Notes: generated by a model not told the origin, from the letters alone. DNA of 64,000 nt from Candidatus Methanoperedens nitratireducens (GCF_000685155.1 NZ_JMIY01000002.1:167346-231345); one strand, 5' to 3'. Numbered from the stretch's first letter, positions 9,323-18,085 are shown. Numbers and translations: made by a program.

Positions 9323-10099
9323 ATGATTATGAAAGTAATGGCCATAATGAGACCTGCGGCTTATCTTGCAGAATCTGTAAAGCTTGCAGGTTCCATGGGA
9401 TTCAAGACCATTACAGCACCCATGATCGATGTGGTGGATAAGACCGATGCCAATTTTAAGGGATTTGTTGAGCGCATTATGGGTGGGGTATCGGATTACG
9501 TGATATTCACAAGCGCAAACGGAGTTGAGTTCACACTCCTTAAGCTGGATGAGCCTGATGAGTTTATTGAATACCTCAACAGGACAAAGGTAGTTGCGAT
9601 CGGACCAAAGACCAAAGAAGCGCTTATAAAAAACGGAATCGTGGTCAGTATCGTGCCTGAGTCATACAGCTCTGAGGGGCTGGTTGAGCATCTTGGCGGG
9701 ATCGAGGGGGCAGTTATAGAGATAGCACGAAGCAGCCACGGGGCGCCTGAGCTTGTGAGAGGGCTTCTTGAGAAAGGTGCTGAGGTTCATGAGACGCAGG
9801 TTTACGAGATAATAAGGCCAAGCGATGAGAGGCATAAGAGGCTTGTGGAACTGGCACTTGCCGGAGATATCGATATATTTGCCTTCACAAGCTCGATGAT
9901 GGCAAGGAACCTGATGGCGCTTGCGGATGAGACGGGGGTGAGGGAGGAGCTTATCAGGATGATGAATGAGAAGATCGTTGCTGCTATTGGTAAACCCACT
10001 TCTGATACTCTATCAGGGTTTGGTGTAAAGGTTAAGATTATGCCAGAGCGCTATACTTTTGAGGAGCTGCTTCTGGAGTGCAGGAAGCAGGATTGTTAA
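9323..10099 (+). CDS. hemD: Uroporphyrinogen-III synthase
   Basis: This enzyme closes hydroxymethylbilane with inversion of ring D. The family varies in sequence, but the bilobed pattern is clear: an N-terminal half with YVIFTSANGVEF and VVAIGPKTKEAL, and a C-terminal half with VYEIIRP, FAFTSSMMARNL and IVAAIGKPTSDTL. The length (258 residues) is typical. Two in-frame ATGs (9323 and 9329) lie close together. It follows cobA by 19 bases and ends the hemL-hemC-cobA-hemD cluster. Confidence 0.93.
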   Translation: MIMKVMAIMRPAAYLAESVKLAGSMGFKTITAPMIDVVDKTDANFKGFVERIMGGVSDYVIFTSANGVEFTLLKLDEPDEFIEYLNRTKVVAIGPKTKEALIKNGIVVSIVPESYSSEGLVEHLGGIEGAVIEIARSSHGAPELVRGLLEKGAEVHETQVYEIIRPSDERHKRLVELALAGDIDIFAFTSSMMARNLMALADETGVREELIRMMNEKIVAAIGKPTSDTLSGFGVKVKIMPERYTFEELLLECRKQDC

Positions 10100-10152
10100 C
10101 GAGCTAAAGGTTATAAGTAAAAGGTGCCTTTTAGTATAATAGAGATATAATT

Positions 10153-10362
10153 ATGCAGAGGATAATTAAAGCTGAAATTTATTTCGATGGTGAATCTTAC
10201 TGCGCTAGAACACTGGACATAGATGTGTTCACTCAAGGTAAGACCTTGGATGAGGTAATAAAAAATTTAAAGGAAGCAGTAGCTTTGCACCTGGAAGATG
10301 AGGTTGGTTACGGTTTACAGGGTCAATCATCGATTCTTGCTATGATGGAAGTAGCTGTTTGA
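10153..10362 (+). CDS. HicB-like antitoxin-type protein (orphan)
   Basis: This 69-residue protein has the HicB/UPF0150 fold pattern: an N-terminal beta strand pair (IIKAEIYFDGESYCARTLDIDVFTQG), then TLDEVIKNLKEAVALHLED. HicB antitoxins bind HicA mRNA-cleaving toxins. No hicA is visible on either side; about 100 bases of AT-rich sequence follow before ygiQ. The DNA-binding tail seen in many HicB proteins is missing. It may be a solitary relative or the survivor of a broken pair. A second HicB gene at 12390 sits beside a hicA stub. Confidence 0.75.
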   Translation: MQRIIKAEIYFDGESYCARTLDIDVFTQGKTLDEVIKNLKEAVALHLEDEVGYGLQGQSSILAMMEVAV

Positions 10363-10464
10363 GATCTATTTTCAAGTAATCATATGGAACCAGATATCTA
10401 AAGAAGAGCTTCTGGAGATGCTTAGACAAGTTTGAATTAGACTTATAGTTATCCCTCTGTTTTT

Positions 10465-12255
10465 ATGAAAAACCAACTACCCCTCCCCATGTCCCTGTAT
10501 GAAGCAGAGGCGCAGGGAATCCATGAGTTCGATATTATCCTCGTTACCGGGGATGCCTATGTTGACCATCCCTCATTCGGCACAGCAGTGATCGGGCGGG
10601 TGCTTCAGGACGCAGGCTTTAGCGTGGGCATCATAGCCCAGCCCGACTGGAGAAGCGCATCCGATCTTAATAAGCTCGGAAAACCCGGACTGTTCTTTGG
10701 CGTTACCTCTGGGAATGTGGATTCAATGGTGAACAACTATACGGCAAACCTGAAAAAACGCAGCGATGATGTTTATTCACCCGGCGGCATACCGCGGCGG
10801 CCTGACCGTGCAGCTATAGTCTATGCTGATAAGCTTCATGCTATTTTCCCGCATACTCCAATCGTGCTTGGTGGGATCGAGGCAAGCCTCAGGCGGTTTG
10901 CCCATTATGATTACTGGTCGGATTCGGTGCGCCGATCCATTCTTGCTGATGCGCCTGCGGATATGCTGGTGTTCGGGATGGGAGAGAGGCAGGTGATCGA
11001 GATCGCTAATCGCCTCTCAAAAGGTGAGGATATAAAGAATATCACCGATGTCCCGGGCACGGTCATCAAAATGGAGATAAGCAGATGGCGCTCGATAGGG
11101 CATGAGGATTATGTCGAGATACCGGGCTTTACTGAGATATCGCGCGATAAAACTCTTTACGCAAAGGCATTCAGACTCCACTATCATGAGCAGGACCCTG
11201 TCAGGGGAAGACCTGTTGCACAGCCGCATCCAAAAACTATAATCATACAGAATAAGCCAGCCATGCCTTTAAGCACGCAGGAGCTTGACCATATATATGA
11301 GCTGCCTTACACAAGGATGCCCCATCCCTCTTATAAAGAACCCATACCTGCGCTTGCTCCTGTTAAGTTCTCGGCAATAAGCCATCGCGGGTGCTTTGCT
11401 TCCTGTTCTTTCTGCGCCCTGACGCACCACCAGGGAAGGATAGTGCAGAGCCGAAGCATAGAATCGATCATAAGGGAAGTTAAAAGAATGGCACAGATGC
11501 CTGATTTTAAAGGTATAGTGCATGACGTGGGAGGTCCGACTGCCAATATGTATTCGATGTGCTGCAGTAAGTGGAATACCCGCGGCGCATGTCCTGATAA
11601 AATATGCACACATCCGTTATGCAGTAGCCTTGATACCTCTCATAATCACCAGGTTGAACTCCTGCGCCGCCTGCGAAAGGTACTCGGTGTAAAAAAGGTG
11701 TTCATAGGCTCAGGGATACGCTATGATCTTGTACTGGCCGATTCATCGGATTATCTCTCAGAGCTATGCGCACACCACATAAGCGGGCAGTTAAAAATCG
11801 CACCCGAGCACGTATCACAGCATGTCACGGATATTATGCGCAAGCCCCCAGGAGAGGTGTTTGAGGATTTCAGAAAGAGATTTGAGGCAGAAAATAAAAA
11901 ACTCGGGAAAAAACAATACCTCATCCCATATTTCATGTCAGGACATCCCGGCTGTGCCCTCAGGGATATGGTTGGGCTTGCTGAGTACATACGCGATAAT
12001 AACATGTATACAGAGCAGGTACAGGATTTCACGCCCACGCCAATGACAGCCTCTACATGCATGTATCACACAGGGATCGATCCTTTTACCATGAAAGAAA
12101 TCCACGTTGCGAAAGGGCGGGAGAAGCGGATACAGCGCGCGCTTATGCAGTATAAGGATAAAAGGAATCACGGGCTGGTTTATGAGGGATTGAGGACTGC
12201 CGGGCGGACAGATCTGATCGGGAATGAATGGAACTGTTTGATACGGAGAAGGTAG
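10465..12255 (+). CDS. YgiQ family radical SAM protein
   Basis: This is a 596-residue radical SAM protein of the YgiQ/UPF0313 family. An N-terminal B12-binding-like region ([24 protein letters not shown]) precedes the radical SAM core, whose cluster motif is [19 protein letters not shown]. Downstream, a conserved [10 protein letters not shown] motif and further cysteines ([18 protein letters not shown]) are typical of the family. Its substrate is not established; the family is widespread in anaerobes. The gene stands alone between HicB-type genes. Confidence 0.9.
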   Translation: MKNQLPLPMSLYEAEAQGIHEFDIILVTGDAYVDHPSFGTAVIGRVLQDAGFSVGIIAQPDWRSASDLNKLGKPGLFFGVTSGNVDSMVNNYTANLKKRSDDVYSPGGIPRRPDRAAIVYADKLHAIFPHTPIVLGGIEASLRRFAHYDYWSDSVRRSILADAPADMLVFGMGERQVIEIANRLSKGEDIKNITDVPGTVIKMEISRWRSIGHEDYVEIPGFTEISRDKTLYAKAFRLHYHEQDPVRGRPVAQPHPKTIIIQNKPAMPLSTQELDHIYELPYTRMPHPSYKEPIPALAPVKFSAISHRGCFASCSFCALTHHQGRIVQSRSIESIIREVKRMAQMPDFKGIVHDVGGPTANMYSMCCSKWNTRGACPDKICTHPLCSSLDTSHNHQVELLRRLRKVLGVKKVFIGSGIRYDLVLADSSDYLSELCAHHISGQLKIAPEHVSQHVTDIMRKPPGEVFEDFRKRFEAENKKLGKKQYLIPYFMSGHPGCALRDMVGLAEYIRDNNMYTEQVQDFTPTPMTASTCMYHTGIDPFTMKEIHVAKGREKRIQRALMQYKDKRNHGLVYEGLRTAGRTDLIGNEWNCLIRRR

Positions 12256-12275
12256 AGAGGCACGAAATAAAACAT

Positions 12276-12389
12276 TTATACAGTTTTAATTAGCTCAAGC
12301 CATTCCTCTCTTGTAATCTTGGCATCGTTTCCAATCTTTTCAAGTGCTTTGATTACTTTCTTAGCAGGAAGGGAATTGATTTTGTCCAT
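12276..12389 (-). pseudogene. HicA-like N-terminal stub
   Basis: The ATG at 12389 follows the hicB stop codon with no gap. The 37 codons begin MDKINSLPAKKVIKALEKIG, which matches the start of HicA toxins (a lysine-rich leader, then VIKALEKIG). The frame then leaves the family and ends at 12276-12278. The strand and the RNA-binding histidine segment (GSH in HicA) are missing. This looks like a toxin cut off after its first helix, with hicB left intact. It could be a re-used short protein, but a decayed toxin is simpler. Confidence 0.6.
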
Positions 12390-12611
12390 TTAAACTGAGA
12401 CCTCGACCTTCTGGATGCCCACAAATTCCAATGGTACTTCTTTAACAAGGTCTGATTCAACTTCTAAATAAAGCTGTATTGCTTCTTTTATCCTTTCTCT
12501 TAGTTCATCTAAGGTTTTTGCCTGCGTATGGCATCCTTCAAGCTCGGGCACAGATGCTACATAAATGCCATCTTCATCCTGTTCTATGATAATGGTGAAA
12601 TCTCTTTTCAT
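12390..12611 (-). CDS. hicB: HicB family antitoxin
   Basis: This 73-residue HicB has the classical sequence: FTIIIEQDEDGIYVASVPELEGCHTQ, then TLDELRERIKEAIQLYLE. The ATG at 12611 is chosen because GGAG sits seven bases upstream; the frame extends nine residues further without a site. HicB normally neutralises HicA and represses its own promoter. Here hicA is reduced to a stub of 37 codons starting immediately after the hicB stop. Whether the retained HicB has another role or is drifting cannot be told. Confidence 0.85.
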   Translation of the reverse strand: MKRDFTIIIEQDEDGIYVASVPELEGCHTQAKTLDELRERIKEAIQLYLEVESDLVKEVPLEFVGIQKVEVSV

Positions 12612-12859
12612 ATTATTCTCCACGTCTCGAATTTCCATCAGTTATACATACTCTGATTCTTATCTATCTTTTTTTAGTTTAAATAGTTGTGTGAGTTATT
12701 CCAGCCCGGGAGAACTTCACAGGCACAAGGCAAAGACTTTTAAGGATTTACTTGCGTATCTACCCGCATGCTCCAGCTCGCCAGACTCACCGCCCGCCCT
12801 TCATTCTTAAGAGTGGTGACTCATGTTTATAAGGTATCTGCGATTAAAAAGGTGAAAAA

Positions 12860-13474
12860 ATGAAACTATCATCTGTAAACGAAAAAAAGAAGAAGAACCA
12901 GCCTGCGGATATCGATAATGCGAATACCAGGAGCATATTGAAAGTCCTTGAAGAGGCAGGGCTCTCAGAAGAGGTGCTTGTAGCTACTGCCATGGAGCTT
13001 TATGTTCCTCATCCTGGCGTTGAGAACATGGATATAGCGCAGCAGGTATTTAAGAGGGAATTAAAGCTTGCTCTTTCTGACCCCAATCTATGTATATTAT
13101 TGTATGCAGGAATGCTTCTTGAAAGAGAGGGAGAAAAAGGTGAGCTGCCAGGTATAAGCAAAGAGATTTTCGATAAAGACCTGACCTTTCTGATCGTAGA
13201 TGAGGTGATCGGCATGAGCATAGCAAAATATATCAGCGGCGATAAGGGAATATTTGAATACGTGAGGTTTGATAAATTAAAACCAGGAATACTGTCTAAA
13301 CTCGGGCCTTTCATGGATGATGTCATTGCAGGGCTGATAGGCGGGGTATCAGCCAATATGTACACAAGGGGGAAAGACGATGGTGGAAAAGCAGCAAAGA
13401 TTACAGAGGCTACAAAGATTATAGGGGCTACAAAGCCTGTTCCCGGGAAAAGAAAGAGCAGGTTTGCAGGATGA
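12860..13474 (+). CDS. cobZ: Alpha-ribazole phosphatase CobZ
   Basis: This 204-residue protein matches archaeal CobZ, the non-homologous replacement of bacterial CobC, which removes phosphate in the nucleotide-loop assembly of cobamides. Visible features are EAGLSEEVLVATAMELYVPH, an acidic segment FLIVDEVIGMSIAKYISG, and PFMDDVIAGLIGGVSANMY, a pattern shared with phosphatidylglycerophosphatase A-like proteins. The tail is lysine-rich and low in complexity. GGTGA lies six bases before the ATG, and TTTATAAGG at about 12827 is a plausible TATA box. cobS and cobY directly downstream complete the late cobamide steps. Confidence 0.88.
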   Translation: MKLSSVNEKKKKNQPADIDNANTRSILKVLEEAGLSEEVLVATAMELYVPHPGVENMDIAQQVFKRELKLALSDPNLCILLYAGMLLEREGEKGELPGISKEIFDKDLTFLIVDEVIGMSIAKYISGDKGIFEYVRFDKLKPGILSKLGPFMDDVIAGLIGGVSANMYTRGKDDGGKAAKITEATKIIGATKPVPGKRKSRFAG

Positions 13475-13555
13475 GAAACTTTCTTAAAGTTTCATCAAAA
13501 GAAGGGTATGCAAAGCATACCCTATACCTCATAAAGCGAGGTTTCGCTTTATGAG
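13470..13555 (+). promoter_or_regulatory. Three consecutive hairpins between cobZ and cobS
   Basis: Hairpin 1 (13470-13496) overlaps the cobZ stop: GAAACTTT pairs with AAAGTTTC around CTT, extended by GAT/ATC. Hairpin 2 (13504-13522) is a perfect GGGTATGC/GCATACCC with loop AAA. Hairpin 3 (13528-13555) is an 11-bp perfect stem, CTCATAAAGCG/CGCTTTATGAG, with a six-base loop. The cobS ATG (13551) is in the 3' arm of hairpin 3, and the only Shine-Dalgarno-like bases (GAGGT) lie at its loop. The arrangement could mask the cobS start and control translation. No known riboswitch consensus was recognised. Confidence 0.7.
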
Positions 13556-14312
13556 TGAATTTCTCTCTGCCCTGCGCTCTGGTTTTGGTTTCCTTACCAC
13601 CATACCTGTGGGTATAACCATGGAGGGCATCGAGCGGCTCATGAGACATATATATCTTTTCCCGGTTATCGGTGCTGTTCTTGGCATAATACTTGCTGTA
13701 ATAGGTCTCATCTCGTCATTGATACTTCCCCCGATCGTGACAGCGTTTGTGATAATTCTCTCTATCTACTACTTTACAGGATTCAATCATATCGATGGGC
13801 TTGCTGATTTTGGTGATGGTATAGCATCACACGGTACAAGAGAGAAGAAGATAGCAGCTATGCGCGATACTTCTGTAGGTACGGGAGGTCTGATACTATG
13901 TATGGTCGCCATCCTTGGAGTCTTCTCATCGCTCTTCTCCCTTATAGAAACTAATATGCTGCCTCTTCCATTTGTCCTGATCACAGCCGAAACAAGCGCA
14001 AAGCAATCTATGGTCACAGTAGCAGCTTTTGGCAGGAAACTGCATGAGGGCTTCGGGTCAATAACCATAGATAATACAAAGAGATCCGATTTTATCGCGG
14101 GAATGGTTTTTTCAGGAATGGTTTGTTATCTTCTTCTTGGCATCCCTGGTGCTGGTGCGCTAATAATATCTCAACTATCCGGGCTTCTTGTCCTTAATAC
14201 AGCAAACCACCATTTCGGGGGCGCAAGCGGAGATGTTGTAGGGGCATCCAATGAGGTTGGCAGGTTAACTGCCCTGCTTTTTCTGGGAGGGATAGCATGG
14301 ATGCAGTTGTGA
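13551..14312 (+). CDS. cobS: Adenosylcobinamide-GDP ribazoletransferase
   Basis: CobS joins adenosylcobinamide-GDP to alpha-ribazole(-phosphate), the last building step of cobamides, at the membrane. The 253 residues carry the family start FLSALRSGFGFLTTIPVG, the acidic motif NHIDGLADFGDGIASHG, and REKKIAAMRDTSVGTGG, plus several hydrophobic helices. The start codon lies inside a strong hairpin. The 3' end overlaps cobY by 16 bases. The cluster order cobZ-cobS-cobY places the phosphatase, transferase and nucleotidyltransferase of one pathway together. Confidence 0.96.
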   Translation: MSEFLSALRSGFGFLTTIPVGITMEGIERLMRHIYLFPVIGAVLGIILAVIGLISSLILPPIVTAFVIILSIYYFTGFNHIDGLADFGDGIASHGTREKKIAAMRDTSVGTGGLILCMVAILGVFSSLFSLIETNMLPLPFVLITAETSAKQSMVTVAAFGRKLHEGFGSITIDNTKRSDFIAGMVFSGMVCYLLLGIPGAGALIISQLSGLLVLNTANHHFGGASGDVVGASNEVGRLTALLFLGGIAWMQL

Positions 14313-14932
14313 TGGCAGGCGGGATGGGGAGGCGTCTTGGGAAGGATGAAAAACCTCTCACCATGATTCTTAATAGACCGATGATCCATTATGTGCTCTC
14401 TGCCCTAATTGGCTCAAAGAATATCAACCACATCTTTGTTGCAATCTCACCAGGGGTTAAAAAAACAATACAATGGCTCCTGGATTTTATTAAAGAGCAT
14501 GATAATGCCAGTATCGGGATGATCCAGACACCAGGTAAGGGTTTTGTAAATGATATGGTATTAGCAGTGGAGAAAGCCGGAATTACAGGTCGTGTGCTCA
14601 TAATAATGGCAGATCTGCCGCTTGTAACACCTGAGTTGATAGACAGGATAATACAAAAATATGGTGAGGTGAACACACAGGCACTTTCGGTACACATGCG
14701 GCTTGATGTGTGCACAAGGCTTGGTCTTCGCCCGGACACTGTTTTTCACAAGAACAGCGGCTTCATAGTCCCGTGCGGTATAAATATCCTTGATGCCGAC
14801 AGGATACGGGAAGAGCAGGAGGATTTCAATCTTGTTCTGGATGATGAGGAACTGGCGCTGAATGTTAATACACAGGAGGATCTGGCTGTGTGCGAGAGGT
14901 ATCTGAAGGGTAAAGTTTGCGCTGTTATATAA
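14297..14932 (+). CDS. cobY: GTP:adenosylcobinamide-phosphate guanylyltransferase
   Basis: CobY is the archaeal replacement for the nucleotidyltransferase half of CobU; it activates adenosylcobinamide-phosphate with GTP. The N-terminus MDAVVMAGGMGRRLGKDEKP is the nucleotide-binding loop of the MobA/CobY superfamily, followed by a metal-binding aspartate in IIMADLPLVTPE. The length (211 residues) suits the family. Overlap with cobS implies coupled translation. The gene ends just before a repeat-rich, gene-poor stretch. Confidence 0.94.
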   Translation: MDAVVMAGGMGRRLGKDEKPLTMILNRPMIHYVLSALIGSKNINHIFVAISPGVKKTIQWLLDFIKEHDNASIGMIQTPGKGFVNDMVLAVEKAGITGRVLIIMADLPLVTPELIDRIIQKYGEVNTQALSVHMRLDVCTRLGLRPDTVFHKNSGFIVPCGINILDADRIREEQEDFNLVLDDEELALNVNTQEDLAVCERYLKGKVCAVI

Positions 14933-15378
14933 GCTAGCAAAAAATATATATATACTGTAGAGCCTTTCTGAAGGCATGGTCGAAGAGGCGAAATACGAGA
15001 ACCTGCCGATGGCGGCGGTGGTGCAGCGAGCATCTCTGGGCGCCAATCTGCTTTAACGGCTCGGTCGGGAATTGATAGGAGGTTGTTGAGAAGTATATCA
15101 AAACACAAGGATTACACCATGCAAAAAACACTATATGCAGGCCATGTCCTTAAGTACGGGGTTTGTGACTGAAGACGATAGGCGTTTTGTGCATCCTAAG
15201 AATAATTTACACTTGACTTTCAAAGAAACTTATAATTTTTTTTAACAATCCATAATGTTAAGAACCCCTTGCTAATTTAGATGTGTATGGCCTAATATCA
15301 TATCGTGGATCCTCGGGATTTTTACATCCCAATTTTTAAAAAAGAGTTATATAACAGTATTTTCATAAGGTTAGTTCA
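14933..15378. other. Gene-poor stretch with decayed coding traces
   Basis: About 445 bases without a convincing gene. A plus-strand frame ending at 15054-15056 reads SLSEGMVEEAKYENLPMAAV..., which looks like the tail of a lost protein, perhaps a transposase, but I cannot name it. The 50-bp repeat at 15057-15106 follows and recurs at 17315-17364. The remainder, towards 15378, is AT-rich and carries the promoter region of the next gene. Confidence 0.5.
15057..15106 (+). repeat. Interspersed repeat R1, copy 1
   Basis: This 50-bp segment starting CGGCTCGGTCGGGAATTGAT matches 17315-17364 at all but a few positions. Both copies stay open in the frame reading ARSGID..LLRSISKH, which suggests they derive from a coding sequence of a mobile element, though none is identified. 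Confidence 0.75.
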
Positions 15379-16179
15379 ATGTTAGAAATCCAAAAAATAA
15401 ATCTTAAAAATATTATAAAAAATAGTTTTAAGTTTTTAGTTTTTGAATGGAAGCTTTTTGCTCTTGTTCTAGCTTTTTATTTATTTAGACATCTCACATT
15501 TGGTCAGAATCATTACACAAGTAATGATAGAACTCAGCTAACTTATGAAATACTTGCAAATGGAATATCTCAAAATATTATCTATTTATTTTTCTGGGTT
15601 AGCATTATACCACTTATTATATTTGCAGTAAACGAATTCCTGACTAAACGGCAAAGAATAAGCTTCAAGAGAGATATGATTATTGGATACTTTGTACCGC
15701 TTTTTATATATCAATTAATATTTTCAATCCTCGATTTTCTCATATCTTTTGTTCTTACGTTCTTTATGTTCAATTCAACATTAATGCCTGAACTTGTTAT
15801 CAAGATATTTTTAACCTTTTTGTCTCTTTTTAATATTATCCTTCAATTCATCTTGTTCCTGACACCTGTTATAATAGTGCTAGAAAATAAAACATTTTTT
15901 GATGGTACAAAAAAATCCGTCGAGATCATCAGAAATAAGTTAAAGGAATGTGTCACATTCTATCTGATACTAGTAATTGTAATTAGCTTTTTATTTTCTA
16001 TCCCAAATAACATAAATTTTTTATATATACTTATAACAGGTACTGATATTGTAATTCCAGGATATAATTATCTTCAATTAATCCTTACTAGTGGATGGTT
16101 TATTTTCTACATTGCCGCTATCGTTGGATTTTATTTGATCATTTCAGAGGATAGGAAATTCGGATACAAAAAACAATAG
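15379..16179 (+). CDS. Polytopic membrane protein of unknown function
   Basis: This 266-residue, strongly hydrophobic protein has about six membrane segments and a cytoplasmic N-terminus (NLKNIIKNSFKFLV). The layout resembles archaeal DUF4013/DUF7847-type membrane proteins, but I do not see a decisive motif. A conserved-looking amphipathic stretch FFDGTKKSVEIIRNKLKE lies between helices four and five. The gene is much more AT-rich than its neighbours and sits next to intron remnants and repeats, so it may be recently acquired. Function unknown. Confidence 0.6.
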   Translation: MLEIQKINLKNIIKNSFKFLVFEWKLFALVLAFYLFRHLTFGQNHYTSNDRTQLTYEILANGISQNIIYLFFWVSIIPLIIFAVNEFLTKRQRISFKRDMIIGYFVPLFIYQLIFSILDFLISFVLTFFMFNSTLMPELVIKIFLTFLSLFNIILQFILFLTPVIIVLENKTFFDGTKKSVEIIRNKLKECVTFYLILVIVISFLFSIPNNINFLYILITGTDIVIPGYNYLQLILTSGWFIFYIAAIVGFYLIISEDRKFGYKKQ

Positions 16180-16237
16180 AATCACAAAAAGCCAAAAAAC
16201 AAAAAGCGATAGTAAGCCTTATGCATCCATGCTGATG

Positions 16238-16258
16238 CCCCGTTTTTCCAAAACGGGG
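16238..16258. repeat. Perfect inverted repeat (hairpin)
   Basis: CCCCGTTTT and AAAACGGGG form a 9-bp perfect stem around TCC just before the intron-protein remnant. No T-run follows on the plus strand, so it is not a clear terminator. It could be part of a former intron RNA or a terminator for the upstream membrane gene. Confidence 0.55.
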
Positions 16259-16263
16259 TCGGT

Positions 16264-16702
16264 GACGGGCGTGCCTTGAAACACCGGAGGGAAAGACAAA
16301 ACAACCTTTATATCGTAAACCACAGCCCGAAACCGCAAGTTAAGAGGTTCGGGGAAGAGATAAGACAGAGAATCCACGGCGTCAGAAGCCGAAGAACCTT
16401 GAGAGTATGATCCGATCCATTAGCCCTATTATACGGGGTTGAGGAAATTACTTCAAAGGTGGCACAGTAAAGAAACTATTCTCAGAACTCGATGGTTATA
16501 TTAGAGACGTCTGAGGAGTTTTAAGGCTAAAAAGCGTACCTGGAGGACTATTTTATACACACTTCCTGAGCCTGAGTTGAGGAAAATGGGGCTGGTTTCT
16601 CTTTCTTCATTACTGAATGAATCCATCTCCTGCAAAGGGATGCGCCAGACGAAAGCTTCATACGGGAAATCCGTGCAAAATGATCTTTTGGAAGTGAACT
16701 AA
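16264..16702 (+). pseudogene. ltrA: Decayed group II intron reverse transcriptase/maturase (C-terminal part)
   Basis: Three frames in succession give a recognisable maturase. Frame one (from 16264) reads ...NLYIVNHSPKPQVKRFGEEIRQ, then RRTL. After a shift near 16404 the next frame reads SMIRSISPIIRG-stop-GNYFKGG, where the in-frame TGA at 16440-16442 replaces the tryptophan codon of the family's IIRGWGNYF. It continues TVKKLFSELDGYIR. A two-base insertion near 16506 then leads to RLRSFKAKKR and on to a stop at 16700-16702. PIIRGWGNYF, LDGYIRRRLR and the basic tail are hallmarks of intron-encoded maturase domain X. The RT core and the intron RNA domains V/VI are absent. It ends against the TumA-like gene. 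Confidence 0.85.
16268..16305 (+). repeat. Interspersed repeat R2, copy 1
   Basis: GGCGTGCC, then GAAACAC and GGAGGGAAAGACAAAACAAC recur almost exactly at 17274-17311. In this copy the segment is the start of the maturase remnant, so the second copy is probably another fragment of the same intron family. Confidence 0.75.
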
Positions 16703-17082
16703 GCAGTAAGCGGAACCGTAATGTGCAGTGCATCGTAATCAACAACCGGCACTTTCTTGACGTGATTTTTCCCTTTCTTAAGCTCAAGGAGACCTATGCC
16801 TTCCAGGAAAGTGAGGTCATTATGCACATTTGATTCTTTGCGCTTTAGCATCCTTGCCAGCTCGCTAATAGATTCCGGTCTCTTCTCCCTGATAATCTGA
16901 AGCAGGCGCAGGCGCTCGCGAGTTAAAATCTTTCCAATATCCTCTGCTGTGCGCGCCACTATCTTATGGGCTTCTGGCTCATGTATCTCGCTGCGCCTTA
17001 CCTTTTCAAATAGCTGGTTCAGATGCTCCCCATATTCTTCATCACTCATAACTACAATTTCAATATCTTTTAATTTCATCAA
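16699..17082 (-). CDS. HVO_A0114/TumA-like winged-helix regulator (orphan antitoxin?)
   Basis: The 127 residues contain a winged helix-turn-helix in the second half: LTRERLRLLQIIREKRPESISELARMLKRKESNVHNDLTFLEGIGLLEL. This pattern is typical of the HVO_A0114 family, whose members include TumA antitoxins usually preceded by a TumE toxin gene. The upstream 400 bases on this strand hold only repeats and no toxin frame. The helix-turn-helix call is firm; the antitoxin role is inference. It could act as a solitary repressor. Its 3' end meets the intron-protein remnant. Confidence 0.75.
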   Translation of the reverse strand: MMKLKDIEIVVMSDEEYGEHLNQLFEKVRRSEIHEPEAHKIVARTAEDIGKILTRERLRLLQIIREKRPESISELARMLKRKESNVHNDLTFLEGIGLLELKKGKNHVKKVPVVDYDALHITVPLTA

Positions 17083-17273
17083 TCTTCCTCCGATTATGTT
17101 CTATCAATCTCATTAATTCATAAATAGCTATATGCTATTACCATGTAATTACACATCCTACTAATTTGCACCCCCTCGATGCCTATAAAAGCCAAGATAA
17201 CAAATAAGCAATAGAAACTCTCAGGCACCTGCCCCTGGGATGCTCTACACATTCCAGTGTAGAGTCTGTTACA

Positions 17274-17364
17274 GGCGTGCCTCGAAACACAGGAGGGAAA
17301 GACAAAACAACTCACGGCTCGGTCGGGAATTGATGGGAGTTTATTGAGAAGTATATCCAAACAC
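17274..17364 (+). repeat. Composite of repeats R2 and R1, second copies
   Basis: R2 copy 2 (17274-17311) is joined, three bases on, to R1 copy 2 (17315-17364). At their other sites R1 (15057) and R2 (16268) are more than a kilobase apart. The rest of the 17083-17509 gap holds no gene; it carries the promoter region of the secreted-protein gene, including AATAAATAATTTTAAC near 17428. Confidence 0.75.
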
Positions 17365-17509
17365 CACCATTAATACCAGGGTAATATTCGCGTGATACTT
17401 TTGTGATATCTTCGTAATACATTTGTAATAAATAATTTTAACTATGTTATGATTTCATCAATGAATTTGTGCATATTAAAATGCACGCATTAAACTAAGG
17501 AGGTGAAGT

Positions 17510-18085
17510 ATGAAAAAATTGTATGCATTGGTTTTTGCACTAATGCTCTTGCTTTCGACTAGCATCAGTGCAGTAGCATTAGAATCGAAGACAATCTATC
17601 GACAGAATGGTGCGGCTGCGTATGCAGTATGGTCTGAGACAGCCGGTGATGTATATACTGATAAATTCCTGTCTGTAACAAAGACTAATGATGGGACAGA
17701 TATCTACGTATCTATATGTACGTTTAGCACGGAGGGCGACTACTCCTGCAAATGGGGTTACAAGTTCACCCCGGAAGCTGTCTTTGATATAAATAAAAAG
17801 CTTGAGTCAGCAACCCTCTCTACTGTGCAGGTAGATCTCTATGATTGGTATTCTCCTGCTATGGAAACAGTGACAATTCAGGCACAGTGGACCGGTACAG
17901 GTGATGCTACGAAGGGCAGCTACAAAGTAATATCAAAGTACGGTGATTACACAAGCAAGTACAGTGACCGTTCAACCTTCAGGGAGGCTACAGCCACAGG
18001 ATCTATTGATGACCAGGAACTTGGAACCAGCGATTTTGGTGCTATGGTCAATTTCAAGTCAGCCTATATGTTTATGAAGAAGTAG
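17510..18085 (+). CDS. Secreted protein of unknown function
   Basis: A clear signal peptide (KKLYALVFALMLLLSTSISAVA) precedes a soluble region of about 165 residues. The mature part is rich in Ser, Thr, Tyr and Asp, with beta-type alternation (SVTKTNDGTDIYVSICTF, VTIQAQWTGTGDATKG). Two cysteines (STFSTEGDYSC region) could form a disulfide. It resembles no family I can name. AAGGAGGTGAAGT gives a strong ribosome site, and a hairpin with T-run follows the stop, so it is probably a single-gene, well-expressed transcript. Confidence 0.75.
   Translation: MKKLYALVFALMLLLSTSISAVALESKTIYRQNGAAAYAVWSETAGDVYTDKFLSVTKTNDGTDIYVSICTFSTEGDYSCKWGYKFTPEAVFDINKKLESATLSTVQVDLYDWYSPAMETVTIQAQWTGTGDATKGSYKVISKYGDYTSKYSDRSTFREATATGSIDDQELGTSDFGAMVNFKSAYMFMKK

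Noticed and set aside
10363-10464. A hicA gene after the HicB-like gene at 10153
   Set aside because: No frame in the roughly 100 bases shows the HicA pattern.
13470-13555. Cobalamin riboswitch before cobS
   Set aside because: None of the conserved cobalamin-riboswitch core or B12-box sequence was recognised; only simple hairpins are seen.
14960-15056. A named transposase tail
   Set aside because: The short open segment reading SLSEGMVEEAKYENLPMAAV cannot be tied to a family from sequence alone, so it is only noted as a coding trace.
16702-17274. Group II intron RNA domains V and VI after the maturase remnant
   Set aside because: The remnant runs directly into the TumA-like gene and no domain V-like hairpin was found; only protein-coding fragments are supported.
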